Source of the DNA: Microbacterium sp. lyk4-40-TSB-66 | GTDB lineage: Bacteria; Actinomycetota; Actinomycetes; Actinomycetales; Microbacteriaceae | Direction of reading: 5' to 3' | NCBI RefSeq assembly: GCF_030209475.1 | Contig: NZ_JARVRW010000012.1 | Span: 46,886 to 110,885, forward strand | Length of the DNA: 64,000 nt | Part shown: positions 26,297 through 36,062 of the stretch, in pieces | Numbering within the stretch: the first letter of the stretch is position 1 | Layout: every line of letters starts with the position of its first letter | The notes under the pieces: generated by a model | What the model was told of the DNA's origin: nothing | Seen by the model: only the letters and a program-made list of their open reading frames with translations | Databases searched by the model: none | Translations under genes and position numbers: made by a program

Positions 26297-27442
26297 TCAC
26301 TCGCCCGGCGGGACGGCGGGCAGGATGAGGTCCAGCCGGAAGCCGTCGCGCTCGTTCACCGCGCGCACGCGGCCGCCGTGGGCTTCGACGATCCCCTTCA
26401 CGATGGCGAGCCCCAACCCCGCACCCGTGGCGCCGGCGCCGTGATCGTTCGCGCGCGCGGCGTCGGCGCGCCACCCGACCTCGAACAGGCGCCCGAGGTC
26501 GCCGGGTGAGACGCCGTCGCCCGCGTCGCGCACACCCAGCACGACCTGGCCGTCGTCGTCCTCATGCGCCGACACCAGCACGATGCTGTCGGCGGGAGCG
26601 TGGCGAACCGCGTTGCTCAGCACATTGCCGAGCGCGCGGGTGAGCTCGCGCGGGTCGGCCCACAGCTGCAACCCGGCAATCCCCGCGTGCTCGATCACCA
26701 CCCCGCGCCGATCCGCGGCCCCTCGCACGTCGACGACGGCGTCGGAGACCGCGTCGAGCAGCGTCACGACCTCGGGGCGCACCGAGAGGGTGCCGCTTTC
26801 GAGCTTCGACGACTCGAAGAGATCGTCGACCATGCGGTCGAGGACGTCGACCTTGCCACGGATGCGCGCCACGTACTCCATCGGCCGCTCGGCCAGGCCG
26901 TCTTCCACCGCCTCCGCCAGGGCCCGGATGCCCGCGAGAGGCGTGCGCAGATCGTGCGAGACGCCGGCGAAGAACCGCGCGCGGGCCCGCTCGAGCCGCT
27001 GCACGTCGGCGCGCGCTGCCGCCAGTCGCGCGGAGGTGTCGGCGAGCTGCGTCGAGAGCCGGTCGAACTCATCCCATCCCGAGGCCACGGCGACGACGGG
27101 CTCGCCCTCGGCGATGCGTCTCGCGGCATCCACGAGACGACCGGTCGCCCGCGAGATCGTGCCGCTCAGGACGAGTCGTGCCGAGGTCGCGGCCACGACG
27201 GCCGCGATCCCGCTGATCCACGCGACCACCATCACCTCGTGGGATCCGAGGAACATCTCGTACGCCGCTGCCCCGGTCGACACGGCCACCGACACCGCGG
27301 CGCCCACGACGACGATGCTCGTGCGCGTCAGGATCGACCTCCGTCGCGCCAGCATCAGGGCGAGGACCACCCCGAGCATCACGATCGCGCTGCACACCAC
27401 CGTCGTGACGGTGATGTGGAGCACGTCGTCAGCGGACGGCAC
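26297..27442 (-). CDS. Sensor histidine kinase (HisKA/HATPase, OmpR-partner type)
   Basis: 381 residues. Two membrane helices close together (about 12-33 and 40-60) plus a third near 70-90 with almost no extracellular loop, a HAMP-like linker, HisKA with FAGVSHDLRTPLAGIRAL, and HATPase_c with GNVLSNAVRHAP, VRDAGDGV and GAGLGLAIVKGIVEAHGG. The minimal external loop suggests sensing within the membrane. Start overlaps the regulator stop by 14 bp, so the pair is translationally coupled. Confidence 0.88.
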   Translation of the reverse strand: MPSADDVLHITVTTVVCSAIVMLGVVLALMLARRRSILTRTSIVVVGAAVSVAVSTGAAAYEMFLGSHEVMVVAWISGIAAVVAATSARLVLSGTISRATGRLVDAARRIAEGEPVVAVASGWDEFDRLSTQLADTSARLAAARADVQRLERARARFFAGVSHDLRTPLAGIRALAEAVEDGLAERPMEYVARIRGKVDVLDRMVDDLFESSKLESGTLSVRPEVVTLLDAVSDAVVDVRGAADRRGVVIEHAGIAGLQLWADPRELTRALGNVLSNAVRHAPADSIVLVSAHEDDDGQVVLGVRDAGDGVSPGDLGRLFEVGWRADAARANDHGAGATGAGLGLAIVKGIVEAHGGRVRAVNERDGFRLDLILPAVPPGE

Positions 27443-28133
27443 GAACCACTCCCCCGGGGACGAAACGGTATCCGGCTCCCCACACGGTGCGCAGGTGCAC
27501 CGGCGAGTGCGGGTCGGGCTCGATCTTCTCGCGCAGCCGCCGCACGTGCACGGTCACGGTGCTAGCCTCGCCGAACGTCCATCCCCACACCGCGTGCAGC
27601 AGCTCGTCGCGAGTGAAGACGCGATCCGGATGCCGCGCGAGGTGAAGGAGGAGGTCGTACTCCCGGGCTGTCAGCGGCACCTCGTCCGCACCGTTCCACA
27701 CGCGTCGGCGCACCGGGTCGACGCGGAACGGTCCGACGCTGAAGTCGCTCGACCCGTCGGCCCTCACGCGGCGCCGCAGAAGGGCGCGCACCCGGAGTTG
27801 CAGTTCACGCATCGCGAAGGGCTTCGTCAGGTAGTCGTCGGCTCCGCGTTCGAGGCCGTCGATTCGGTCGTCGACGCCGGCGCGGGCGGTGAGCATCAGC
27901 ACGGGGACGTCCGATCGCGAGCGGACCTCGTGGCACAACTCGTCGCCGCTGACGCCCGGCAGCATCCGGTCGAGGACGAGGACGTCGGGAACACCGGATG
28001 CCAGAGCGGCCAGCGCCGTCGCCCCGTCACCGTAGGCGACGACGTCGTACCCGTCGGCGCGGAGGTAGTCGGCGACGACGGTGCGGACGGTGTCGTCGTC
28101 TTCGACGATCACCACGGAGGGGCGGGCTGCCAT
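27429..28133 (-). CDS. OmpR/PhoB-family response regulator
   Basis: 234 residues. Receiver with IVEDDDTV, phospho-Asp in VLVLDRMLPGVSGDEL and K in YLTKPFAMREL, then a winged-helix Trans_reg_C domain (LTAREYDLLLHLARHPDRVFTRDELL...VTVHVRRLREKI). ATG 28133 is chosen over 28139 because TACCGT (28145-28140) sits 6 nt upstream, giving a leaderless mRNA. Regulator first, kinase second in the operon. Confidence 0.9.
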   Translation of the reverse strand: MAARPSVVIVEDDDTVRTVVADYLRADGYDVVAYGDGATALAALASGVPDVLVLDRMLPGVSGDELCHEVRSRSDVPVLMLTARAGVDDRIDGLERGADDYLTKPFAMRELQLRVRALLRRRVRADGSSDFSVGPFRVDPVRRRVWNGADEVPLTAREYDLLLHLARHPDRVFTRDELLHAVWGWTFGEASTVTVHVRRLREKIEPDPHSPVHLRTVWGAGYRFVPGGVVRAVR

Positions 28134-28318
28134 GCGCACACGGTAGGCGGCAGCGCGCGAACCGAACGCGATCCCCGGGAGACGCGAAGGGTCCGCCGAG
28201 CGGGTGGGGTGCCGCGGGGCCGGTCGCGGCAGGGCGGCGGACCGGCCCCGCGGCCCCCGTCGCAGGGCGGCTGGTCGAAACCCGTCTCACCATCCCGTTC
28301 ACCCGCGGAGCGGTCGAG

Positions 28319-28368
28319 GAACATGAACAGGGCCCCGACGCGTGCGCGCCGGGGCCCTGTTCATGTTC
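28319..28368 (-). terminator. Strong hairpin terminator after mmsB
   Basis: Perfect 18-bp stem (28319-28336 with 28351-28368; GAACATGAACAGGGCCCC and its complement) and a 14-nt loop, 9 bp beyond the permease stop. It closes the sugar-transport operon. Confidence 0.85.
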
Positions 28369-28377
28369 GGGCGTGGA

Positions 28378-29643
28378 TCAACCGCGCGTGCGGTTCTTGT
28401 TCCAGACGTCGAAGGCGACGGCCAGCAGCAGCACGAGGCCCTTGATGAACTGCTGCACGTCGGTGGAGATGCCCATGAGCGACATGCCGTTGTTCAGCAC
28501 ACCCATGACCAGACCACCGGCGATCGCGCCGACCACGCGGCCGACACCACCCTGCACGGCCGCTCCACCGATGAAGGATGCCGCGATGGCATCCAGTTCG
28601 AAGAGGTTTCCGGCGCCGGGACCGGCGGAGTTCAGGCGACCGGTGAAGACGATGCCGGCGAGGGCCGCGAGCACACCCATGTTCACGAAGAGCATGAAGT
28701 CGACGCGGCGGGTGTTGATGCCCGACAGCTTCGCGGCGGTGCGGTTTCCGCCGATCGCGTAGATGTGGCGGCCGAAGACGCTGCGGCTCATGACGGTCGA
28801 GTACCCGATGATCAGCACGGCGAGCACGACCAGCACGATCGGCGTGCCACGCGAACCGGGGGCCACACCGAGCAGGTAGGTGAGGTACGCGATGAGCGCG
28901 CCGCCACCGATGACCTTGACGAGGAACGCGACCTGGGGCTCGTTCTGCAGCTCGAGAGCCGCACGCTTGGCGCGCTGGCGCACCTGCGACACCACGAAGA
29001 GCACGAGGGTCAGCACGCCCAGGGCGACGGTGATCCACTCCGCCGGCGACGAGGCGGCCGGGAAGAGGTCGGGGAAGAGGTAGCCACCGCCGAGCTGGCG
29101 GTACTCCGTCGGGAAGGGCGTGATCTGCGTGTTGCCCAGCGTCATCTGCGTGAGGCCACGGAACAGGAGCATGCCCGCCAGGGTCACGATGAACGCCGGG
29201 ATGCCGATGTAGGCCACCCAGAAGCCCTGCCACATGCCGACCACCGCGCCGAGCAGCAGCGACAGCACGATGCCGAGCCACCAGGGGAAGCCCCACTGCA
29301 CGATGAGCACACCCGAGACGGCGCCGACGAAGGCGGCGACGGACCCGACCGACAGGTCGATGTGGCCGGCGATGATGATCATCACCATGCCGATCGCGAG
29401 GATCAGGATGTAGCTGTTCTGGACGATGATGTTCGACACGTTGCCCGCGGTGAGCAGACGCCCGCCGGTCAGCGCCTGGAACAGCAGCACGATGACGATC
29501 AGGGCGATGAAGATGCCGATCTCGCGCAGACGCGAGGTGAAGAACTGCACGATGCCCCCGGCACCGCCGCCGGCGCCGCCGCCGACGGGACCCTTCGGCG
29601 TGGCGGGACCCTTCGGGGTCACGGTGTTGTCAAGCGCTGACAT
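28378..29643 (-). CDS. mmsB: Monosaccharide ABC transporter permease MmsB/GguB
   Basis: 421 residues, about ten membrane helices, RbsC/XylH superfamily. Signature region [20 protein letters not shown] and [19 protein letters not shown] match the MmsB (GguB) subgroup. Gly/Pro-rich cytoplasmic N-terminus (about 30 residues). The start overlaps the ATPase stop by 14 bp. Forms the channel for the ChvE-bound sugar. Confidence 0.9.
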   Translation of the reverse strand: MSALDNTVTPKGPATPKGPVGGGAGGGAGGIVQFFTSRLREIGIFIALIVIVLLFQALTGGRLLTAGNVSNIIVQNSYILILAIGMVMIIIAGHIDLSVGSVAAFVGAVSGVLIVQWGFPWWLGIVLSLLLGAVVGMWQGFWVAYIGIPAFIVTLAGMLLFRGLTQMTLGNTQITPFPTEYRQLGGGYLFPDLFPAASSPAEWITVALGVLTLVLFVVSQVRQRAKRAALELQNEPQVAFLVKVIGGGALIAYLTYLLGVAPGSRGTPIVLVVLAVLIIGYSTVMSRSVFGRHIYAIGGNRTAAKLSGINTRRVDFMLFVNMGVLAALAGIVFTGRLNSAGPGAGNLFELDAIAASFIGGAAVQGGVGRVVGAIAGGLVMGVLNNGMSLMGISTDVQQFIKGLVLLLAVAFDVWNKNRTRG

Positions 29644-31174
29644 GGTCGGCTTCCTTTTCCTTCGTCATGAGCACCATGAGTGCCTCGGGAGTTGCCTGTT
29701 CGATGGGCAGCTGGCCGGTGATGTGGCCTTCGCTGAGGGTGTAGATGCGGTCGCAGATGCCGAGGAGTTCGGGCAGCTCCGAGGAGATGACCAGCACCCC
29801 CTTCCCCTGTGCCGCGAGGGCGTTGATGATCGTGTAGATCTCGTACTTCGCGCCGACGTCGATGCCGCGTGTCGGCTCATCGAGGATGAGCACCTCCGGG
29901 TCGGAGAACAGCCACTGCGACAGCACGACCTTCTGCTGGTTGCCGCCCGAGAGCTTGCCGACGACGACGTCGACACTGGGAGCCTTGATGTTCATCGACT
30001 TGCGGTAGCGGTTGGCGACCAGGTACTCCTCGTCGCCGTCGACGAAGCCGCCCTTGACGAGCTTGCGCATGCCCGCGAGCGAGATGTTGCGCTTGATCGT
30101 GTCGATGAGGTTCAGCCCCGCGCCCTTGCGGTCCTCGGTGACGTACGCGAGGCCGCTGCGGATGGCGTTGGGCACCGTGGAGGTGTCGGCCTTCTTGCCG
30201 TTGATGTAGACGGTGCCCGAGATGCGCGAGCCGAAGCTCTTGCCGAACACGCTCATCGCCAGCTCCGTGCGACCGGCGCCCATGAGACCGGCGATGCCGA
30301 CGACCTCACCGGCGCGGACGTTGAGGTTCGCCTGGTGGATGATGGTGCGCGCGGCATCCGTGGGGTGACTGACGTTCCAGTCCTCGATGCGCAGGACCTC
30401 GTCGCCGATCTCGACGTCGCGGTCGGGGTAGCGGTTCTCGAGCTCGCGGCCGACCATTCCGCGGATGATGCGGTCTTCGCTCGTGCCGCCGGTGGCCACG
30501 TCGAGCGTCTCGATCGTGCGCCCGTCGCGGATGATCGTGACCTCGTCGGCGATCGCGCGGATCTCGTTCAGCTTGTGGCTGATGATGATGCACGTGATGT
30601 TCTGACCGCGCAGATGACGGATCAGGTCGAGCAGGTGCTCGGAGTCGTCGTCGTTGAGGGCGGCGGTCGGCTCGTCGAGGATGAGGAGCTTGACGTCCTT
30701 CGACAGCGCCTTGGCGATCTCGACGAGCTGCTGCTTGCCGACGCCGATCTCGTTGACGGGGACGTCGGGGCTGTCGCCCAGACCCACGCGGGCGAGGAGC
30801 TTGGCCGCCTCGCGGTTGGTGGCATCCCAGTCGATCAGGCCGCGGTGGGTGATCTCGTTACCGAGGAAGATGTTCTCGGCGATCGAGAGGTAGGGGCTGA
30901 GTGCCAGCTCCTGGTGGATGATGACGATGCCGGCCGCTTCGCTGTCGCGGATGTCCTTGAACTCGACGGTGTTGCCGTCGAAGACGATCTCACCGCGGTA
31001 GTCGCCCGCGGGATACACACCGCTGAGCACCTTCATGAGGGTCGACTTGCCGGCGCCGTTCTCGCCGCAGATGGCGTGAACCGTCCCGCGCTCAACGGTC
31101 AGCGACACGTCGGCGAGCGCGATGACGCCGGGGAACTCCTTGGTGATCGAGCGCATCTCGAGGATGGTGCTCAC
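29630..31174 (-). CDS. mmsA: Monosaccharide ABC transporter ATPase MmsA/GguA
   Basis: 514 residues with two fused nucleotide-binding domains: GENGAGKST at about 37-45 and the degenerate second Walker [12 protein letters not shown]; signature [34 protein letters not shown] in the second domain. GTG 31174 is fixed by a strong AAGGAGG 6 nt upstream. Family and neighbours identify the multiple-monosaccharide importer of the ChvE-GguAB type. Confidence 0.92.
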   Translation of the reverse strand: MSTILEMRSITKEFPGVIALADVSLTVERGTVHAICGENGAGKSTLMKVLSGVYPAGDYRGEIVFDGNTVEFKDIRDSEAAGIVIIHQELALSPYLSIAENIFLGNEITHRGLIDWDATNREAAKLLARVGLGDSPDVPVNEIGVGKQQLVEIAKALSKDVKLLILDEPTAALNDDDSEHLLDLIRHLRGQNITCIIISHKLNEIRAIADEVTIIRDGRTIETLDVATGGTSEDRIIRGMVGRELENRYPDRDVEIGDEVLRIEDWNVSHPTDAARTIIHQANLNVRAGEVVGIAGLMGAGRTELAMSVFGKSFGSRISGTVYINGKKADTSTVPNAIRSGLAYVTEDRKGAGLNLIDTIKRNISLAGMRKLVKGGFVDGDEEYLVANRYRKSMNIKAPSVDVVVGKLSGGNQQKVVLSQWLFSDPEVLILDEPTRGIDVGAKYEIYTIINALAAQGKGVLVISSELPELLGICDRIYTLSEGHITGQLPIEQATPEALMVLMTKEKEADHVSA

Positions 31175-31249
31175 GAGGTCCTCCTTGCAGAACCGGCTCG
31201 TCGCCGGTCGGGATGGTGGGGCGGGCGCGCGTCGCGCGTGCCCGCGGGG

Positions 31250-31285
31250 GCCTCCGCCGCGACCCCGTGGGGCCGCGGCGGAGGC
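31250..31285 (-). terminator. Intercistronic hairpin between chvE and mmsA
   Basis: Perfect 12-bp stem GCCTCCGCCGCG (31250-31261) / CGCGGCGGAGGC (31274-31285) within the 143-bp gap. Such hairpins usually stabilise the binding-protein message or partly terminate, giving more binding protein than transporter (inference). Confidence 0.6.
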
Positions 31286-31317
31286 GGGTCGAGAGGGCCG
31301 GAGCCCTCCCGGGGGGA

Positions 31318-32439
31318 TCAACCCAGGTCGGCCTCGGTGTAGTAACCGCTGTCGATGAGGATCTCCTTGTAGTTGTCCTTCGTCACGATCGTCGACTCGA
31401 GCAGGTACGACGGCACGATCTTCTCGCCGTTGTCGTAGGTCTCCTCGTCGTTGACCTGGGGCGTCTCACCCTTGCGGATGTCGTCGACCATGGTCACGGC
31501 CTGCTTGGCGAGCTCGCGCGTGTCCTTGAAGATCGTCGAGTACTGCTCACCGGCGATGATCGACTTGATCGAGCCGACCTCGGCGTCCTGACCCGTGACG
31601 ACGGGCAGGTCGCTGGCGGAGTAGCCGCCCGAGGTGAGGGCCGAGATGATTCCGATCGACAGACCGTCGTACGGCGAGAGCACACCCTGGAGCTTGGTCG
31701 AGCCGATGACGGTGAGGATGTTCTCCATGCGCTCCTGCGCCGTCTCGGGCAGCCAGCGGAGGATCGCGGCCTGGCCGAAGTCGGTCTGGCCCGACGGGAC
31801 GACCAGCGTGCCCTTGTCGAGGTACGGCTGCAGCGTGTCGATGGCGCCCTGCCAGAAGAAGGTCGCGTTGTTGTCGTCGGGGCTACCGGCGAACAGCTCG
31901 ACGTTGAAGGGGCCCGCGGCGCCGGTGTCGGCGCCCGAGGCGTCGAGCACACCGAGGCCGGTGAGCAGCGACGTGGCCTGCTGCACGCCGACCTTGTAGT
32001 TGTCGAACGTCGTGTAGTAGTCGACGTTCGGCGTGCCGTTGATGAGGCGGTCGTACGCGATGACGGGGATGTCGGCGTCCTTGGCCTGCTGCAGCACGTC
32101 GGTCAGCGTGGTGCCGTCGATCGAGGCGATGATCAGGGCGTTGGCGCCCGAGGAGATCATGTTCTCGATCTGCGAGACCTGGGTGGGGATGTCGTCGTTG
32201 GCGTACTGCAGGTCGACCTGGTAGCCGAGCTCCTCGAGCTGCGCCTTGACGTTGTTGCCGTCGGCGATCCAGCGCTCCGACTGCTGCGTGGGCATCGCGA
32301 CGCCGATGATGCCGCCGGCCTCTTCTTCGCCGCCACCGGCGTTGCCGCCGGTCCGGTCGCCCGCGCAACCCGCGAGACCGATGCCGAGCGCCAGGACGCC
32401 GGCTCCGGCGACCGCCTTGAGCATGCTGTGCTTCTTCAC
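31318..32439 (-). CDS. chvE: Multiple-sugar-binding lipoprotein, ChvE type
   Basis: 373 residues. Lipoprotein signal with LAGC lipobox; mature protein starts after a Gly/Glu-rich stretch with [21 protein letters not shown], the ChvE/XylF family N-terminal strand. Internal [31 protein letters not shown] is the sugar-cleft region of periplasmic-binding-protein type 1. Start: GTG 32439 is preferred to ATG 32454 because GGAGGG lies 7 nt before it (the ATG is within the Shine-Dalgarno region). First gene of the importer operon. Confidence 0.9.
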   Translation of the reverse strand: MKKHSMLKAVAGAGVLALGIGLAGCAGDRTGGNAGGGEEEAGGIIGVAMPTQQSERWIADGNNVKAQLEELGYQVDLQYANDDIPTQVSQIENMISSGANALIIASIDGTTLTDVLQQAKDADIPVIAYDRLINGTPNVDYYTTFDNYKVGVQQATSLLTGLGVLDASGADTGAAGPFNVELFAGSPDDNNATFFWQGAIDTLQPYLDKGTLVVPSGQTDFGQAAILRWLPETAQERMENILTVIGSTKLQGVLSPYDGLSIGIISALTSGGYSASDLPVVTGQDAEVGSIKSIIAGEQYSTIFKDTRELAKQAVTMVDDIRKGETPQVNDEETYDNGEKIVPSYLLESTIVTKDNYKEILIDSGYYTEADLG

Positions 32440-32745
32440 TCTGGTTCCCTCCATTGGGTGTTAGTCGCGATGTCTCCGCTGGAGTCCATCGCAGGCACTG
32501 CTGACGGAGCATCCCGAGCGCGCACGACCTCGGGGGCGAAACGAAGGGCCAGTCGGTGGCGCGGGAGATCCCGCGTCGTTCGAAACGTCTTCGTCTCGAC
32601 GGATCCGCTCCGCAGCGAGTCCCGTCGGCCGTGTGACCCGGTCATGTGACCGTTCACATTGTGTGTGTGATGCTACCCCGCTCGGCCGCTGACCTGTCAA
32701 GTCCCGATGCGAATGACATCGAGCCGTTGCCGAAACGTGACGAAG
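32440..32745 (-). promoter_or_regulatory. chvE-mmsAB promoter, operator and 5' leader
   Basis: 306 bp gene-free. A near-canonical promoter reads TTGACA (32700-32695), 19 nt, TAGCAT (32675-32670). Immediately downstream, overlapping the start of transcription, lie TGTGACCGTTCACA (32645-32658) and an adjoining TGTGACCCGGTCA-like site (32632-32644). The rest (about 190 nt) is untranslated leader with no clear further structure. Confidence 0.65.
32632..32658. promoter_or_regulatory. LacI-family operator at the sugar-importer promoter
   Basis: TGTGACCGTTCACA (32645-32658) with 5-bp arms TGTGA/TCACA, and a degenerate second copy TGTGACCCGGTCA. The same core GTGACCGGTCAC occurs in front of the adjacent lacI gene. 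Confidence 0.65.
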
Positions 32746-33771
32746 TCAGCGCGAGGGCGGCGCGGTCGACGACCGCACGATGAGGCGCAGGTGGTCGGGT
32801 TCCGCGGCGGGCGCATCGCCCTGGAACTCCCCGAGCGCGATGAGCAGGTCGGCGAAAGCGCGGGTGCCGATGCCCACGAAATCCTGTCGCACGGTGGTCA
32901 ACGGCGGCCAGAGGTGAGCCGATTCGGGCACATCGTCGAACCCGACCACCGAGATGTCCTCGGGGACCGAGCGACCTATGGCCCGAACGGCATGCATGAA
33001 TCCCAGCGCCATATGGTCGTTGCCCGCGAACACCGCCGTGACGTCCTCGGTGCGCAACAGTTCTCGTCCGGCCTCGTAACCGAATTGCGCGGTCCAGTCG
33101 CCGAGCACCGGCGGGCGCGGCGGCAGGTCGGCCGCATCCATCTCGGCGAGGTAGCCCCGCATGCGATGGTCGGCCTCGATCCAGTCGCGCGGGCCGGCGA
33201 TGTGGAGGATCCGCGTGTGCCCCAGCTCGATCAGATGGCGCACGGCGGCACGCGCCCCCGCGGCCTGGTCGTTGTGCGAGGTCGACACCCCCGTGGACGC
33301 GACGGTCTGCACCGGCACCGGGAGCTTCAACTCCTCGAGGATCGGGATCACGCGGGTCTGCGGCGCCACCGCGATGAGCCCCTCGATCGACTGCTGCATG
33401 AGGTGGTCTATCGAGGCGCGCACGTCGTCGGGATCGCTCGTGGCGAGGTTGGTGACGGTCAGACGGTAACCAGCGGCCCGTGCGGCCGACTCGACCGCCT
33501 GCACCATGGATGCCACGCCGTGGGTGGTCACGCGCGGGCCCAGCACGCCGATGAGACGCGACCGGCTGGTCGCCAGGGCTCGGGCGGCCTGATTCGGCAC
33601 GAACTTCAGCTCGGCGATCGCGGACCGCACCTTCGCCGCTGTCTCGGGGCGCAGTTGCGAGCTGTTGTTGATCACTCGCGAAACGGTCTGGTAGGACACC
33701 CCTGCCACCCGGGCGACATCGCGGATGCTCGGGGCACGCCCCGTCGCCTCCGGGGTATCGGTGTCGCTCAT
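32746..33771 (-). CDS. LacI family transcriptional regulator
   Basis: 341 residues. Helix-turn-helix SIRDVARVAGVSYQTVSRVINN at about 15-36 with the hinge ALATSRSRLIGVLG, then a periplasmic-binding-like sensor domain (VAPQTRVIPILEELKLPVPVQ, FAGNDHMALGFMHAVRAIG, VVGFDDVPES). ATG 33771 gives the normal short arm before the HTH. Same strand and directly upstream of chvE-mmsAB; matching operators at both promoters indicate it represses itself and the importer, with the imported sugar or a derivative as inducer. Confidence 0.92.
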   Translation of the reverse strand: MSDTDTPEATGRAPSIRDVARVAGVSYQTVSRVINNSSQLRPETAAKVRSAIAELKFVPNQAARALATSRSRLIGVLGPRVTTHGVASMVQAVESAARAAGYRLTVTNLATSDPDDVRASIDHLMQQSIEGLIAVAPQTRVIPILEELKLPVPVQTVASTGVSTSHNDQAAGARAAVRHLIELGHTRILHIAGPRDWIEADHRMRGYLAEMDAADLPPRPPVLGDWTAQFGYEAGRELLRTEDVTAVFAGNDHMALGFMHAVRAIGRSVPEDISVVGFDDVPESAHLWPPLTTVRQDFVGIGTRAFADLLIALGEFQGDAPAAEPDHLRLIVRSSTAPPSR

Positions 33772-33803
33772 CGTCCGCCTCATCGCGGGTCGCGCGCTGC
33801 TGC

Positions 33804-33824
33804 GTGACCGGTCACACGAGGATA
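33804..33824 (-). promoter_or_regulatory. lacI promoter and operator
   Basis: -10 TATCCT (33824-33819) followed at once by the perfect palindrome GTGACCGGTCAC (33804-33815), which would cover the transcription start. Confidence 0.65.
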
Positions 33825-34040
33825 GCCGACGACGCGAGAAGGGTGTACCCGGCGATCCACGAACGCGTTCCGAGGGTGAACCCCTCCCCCGTGCGAGGAT
33901 GCGACGCGCCAACATCACGGTCGCCGGCTGCGGCCGTCTCGCCGGTCGGGTGCGCTCCGCGCGCCGCCGACGCCCCGCGGGTCACGGGCGCGAGCATGCG
34001 GGTGACTCCGGGAGCGACCCGCGGTGCCGTCGCGCGCCGA

Positions 34041-34053
34041 TACGGTGGATGCC
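34041..34053 (+). promoter_or_regulatory. Leaderless -10 of the Gfo/Idh gene
   Basis: TACGGT (34041-34046), GGATGCC, then ATG 34054. Confidence 0.5.
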
Positions 34054-35037
34054 ATGACCGGACTGCACTGGGGCATCCTCGCGACGGGCGGCATCGCCCA
34101 CGCCTTCACTTCCGACCTGCGCACGGCGGGGCTCCACGTCGCCGCGGTCGGCTCTCGCCGCATCGAGAGCGCTCGCGAATTCGCGGCGCAGTACGACATC
34201 GCGAACGCCCATGGTTCATACGAGGAACTGGTGGCCGATCCCGACGTCGACATCGTCTACATCGCGACACCGCACCCGGGGCACATCGACAACGCCCTCC
34301 TGGCGCTCGACCACGGCAAGCACGTACTCGTCGAGAAGCCCTTCACCCTCAACGCCAGCGAGTCCGCGATGATCCGCGATCGCGCCGCCGAGAAGGGCCT
34401 GTTCGCCATGGAGGCGATGTGGACGCGCTACCTGCCGCACATGGTGCGCATCCGCGAGATCCTCGCCGCGGGCACCCTCGGCGAGGTGCGCGTCGTCTCG
34501 GCCGACCACACGCAGAAGCTCCCCACCGACCCCGCGCACCGTCTCAACGACCTCGCGCTCGGCGGCGGCGCCCTGCTCGACCTCGGCATTTACCCCATCT
34601 CGTTCGCGGTCGACGTGCTCGGACTGCCCGAGCGCATCACCGCCCTCGCCCGCCTCTCGGATGCCGGGAGCGACGCCGAGGTGGCGACGATATTCGTCCA
34701 CTCCGGGGGAGCGATCTCCACCACGGTGTCGTCGTCGCGAGGCGCCGGCACGAACGCCGCCCAGATCGTCGGCACCGAGGCGCGCATCGAGATCGACCGA
34801 GTCTGGTACACGCCGACCTCCTTCCGCGTCGTGGCGCCCGAGGGCGAGGTGCTCGAGGAGTTCTCGTCCGAGGTCGAGGGGCGCGGCATGCAGTACCAGG
34901 CGCTCGCCGCCGAGCGGTTCGTCGCCGACGGCGCCGCCGCGAACGACATCCTCCCGATCGACGAGACGGTCGCGATCATGGGCGTCCTCGATGAGGTGCG
35001 CCGCCAGATCGGCGTCGTCTACCCCGGCGAGCGCTGA
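34054..35037 (+). CDS. Gfo/Idh/MocA family oxidoreductase
   Basis: 327 residues. Rossmann NAD(P) domain with GILATGGIAHAFTSDL, the diagnostic KHVLVEKPFTLN with the conserved EKP, and a C-terminal dimer-of-sheets domain. LDLGIYPISFAVDVLG is the typical trans-dihydrodiol-dehydrogenase-like segment. Probably oxidises or reduces a sugar or diol; adjacency to the sugar importer suggests carbohydrate metabolism, but it is on the other strand with its own leaderless promoter. Confidence 0.9.
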   Translation: MTGLHWGILATGGIAHAFTSDLRTAGLHVAAVGSRRIESAREFAAQYDIANAHGSYEELVADPDVDIVYIATPHPGHIDNALLALDHGKHVLVEKPFTLNASESAMIRDRAAEKGLFAMEAMWTRYLPHMVRIREILAAGTLGEVRVVSADHTQKLPTDPAHRLNDLALGGGALLDLGIYPISFAVDVLGLPERITALARLSDAGSDAEVATIFVHSGGAISTTVSSSRGAGTNAAQIVGTEARIEIDRVWYTPTSFRVVAPEGEVLEEFSSEVEGRGMQYQALAAERFVADGAAANDILPIDETVAIMGVLDEVRRQIGVVYPGER

Positions 35038-35043
35038 GCCTCG

Positions 35044-35071
35044 ACGCCCGCGGCCCGCGCGCCGCGGGCGT
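35044..35071 (+). terminator. Hairpin terminator after Gfo/Idh gene
   Basis: Perfect 11-bp stem ACGCCCGCGGC (35044-35054) / GCCGCGGGCGT (35061-35071) with a 6-nt loop. Confidence 0.75.
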
Positions 35072-35129
35072 TGCCGACTTCCCGGGCGCGGGGTTCCTGC
35101 GCGCCCGGCGGACGGGTCAGACTGGAGTC

Positions 35130-35990
35130 ATGCCCGACTCCCAGACCGCCCGCGTCGCCGTCTACCTCGACTTCGACAACATCGTGATGTCGTGGTACGA
35201 CCGCGTCCACGGGCGCAACGCCTATTCGCGTGACCGGCAGAAGATCGCCGAGAGCCCCGTCGACCCCGAAATCACCGAACGGCTGACGAAGGCGACGATC
35301 GACGTGGGCGCGATCATCGACTACGCGGCGTCGTTCGGCACCCTCGTGCTGACCCGGGCGTACGCCGACTGGTCCGCTCCGGTGAACGCCGAGTACCGCT
35401 CGCAGCTGGTGGCCCGCGCGGTCGACCTCGTCCAGCTCTTCCCCGCCGCGGCCTACGCGAAGAACGGCGCCGACATCCGTCTGGCCGTGGATGCCGTGGA
35501 GGACATGTTCCGCCTCCCCGACCTCACGCACGTGGTCATCGTCGCGGGCGACAGCGACTACGTCCCGCTCGCGCAGCGATGCAAGAGACTCGGCCGGTAC
35601 GTCGTGGGCGTCGGCGTGGCCGGCTCCACCGCGAAGTCTCTGGCGGCGGCCTGCGATCGCTTCGACGCGTACGACTCCCTTCCCGGCATCCCGAATCTGG
35701 CCGAGACGAAGAAGGACTCCCCGCCCTCGCGGCCGCGGGCCCGCAAGCGCTCGAAGGACCCCGCTGTGGACCTGCTCGAACGGGCGATGCAGCTGGAGGG
35801 CGAGCGCGCCGACGGAGAATGGCTGCACGCGTCGGCGGTCAAAGACCTCATGAAGCGTCTCGACCCGTCGTTCAGCGAGAAGGCGCTGGGTTTCCGCAGC
35901 TTCTCGGACTTCCTGAAGGCCCAGACCGATCACGTTGAGGTGGACGAGGAGTCCAACGTCGTGCAGGTGAAGGCCGTCGTTCGCGGCTGA
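35130..35990 (+). CDS. NYN-domain (PIN-like) ribonuclease with C-terminal OST-HTH/LOTUS domain
   Basis: 286 residues. The NYN fold (about 8-165) shows the acidic residues in YLDFDNIVMSW, DIRLAVDAVED and VAGDSDYVPLAQ, placed as in LabA/Limkain-type RNases. A basic Pro/Arg linker is followed by a winged OST-HTH domain (about 215-280; LHASAVKDLMKRLDPSF...GFRSFSDFLKA) that binds RNA in relatives. Predicted RNA-processing or RNA-silencing factor. CAGACT 6 nt before ATG 35130 suggests leaderless expression. Confidence 0.85.
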   Translation: MPDSQTARVAVYLDFDNIVMSWYDRVHGRNAYSRDRQKIAESPVDPEITERLTKATIDVGAIIDYAASFGTLVLTRAYADWSAPVNAEYRSQLVARAVDLVQLFPAAAYAKNGADIRLAVDAVEDMFRLPDLTHVVIVAGDSDYVPLAQRCKRLGRYVVGVGVAGSTAKSLAAACDRFDAYDSLPGIPNLAETKKDSPPSRPRARKRSKDPAVDLLERAMQLEGERADGEWLHASAVKDLMKRLDPSFSEKALGFRSFSDFLKAQTDHVEVDEESNVVQVKAVVRG

Positions 35991-36004
35991 CGGCCGGGGT
36001 TGCG

Positions 36005-36062
36005 GCGGCGCTCGGCGCCCGGCGCCCGGTGCGACGGGTCAGCGGCGCTCGGCGCCCGGCGC
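36005..36062. repeat. Short tandem duplication at a gene 3' end
   Basis: GCGGCGCTCGGCGCCCGGCGC occurs twice 37 bp apart (36005-36025 and 36042-36062). The second copy is the coding end of the neighbouring minus-strand gene and the first lies just beyond its stop. Confidence 0.55.

Noticed and set aside
33772..34053. Additional gene between lacI and the Gfo/Idh gene
   Set aside because: Frames here are short, Arg-rich and without ribosome sites; the region holds the two divergent promoters.
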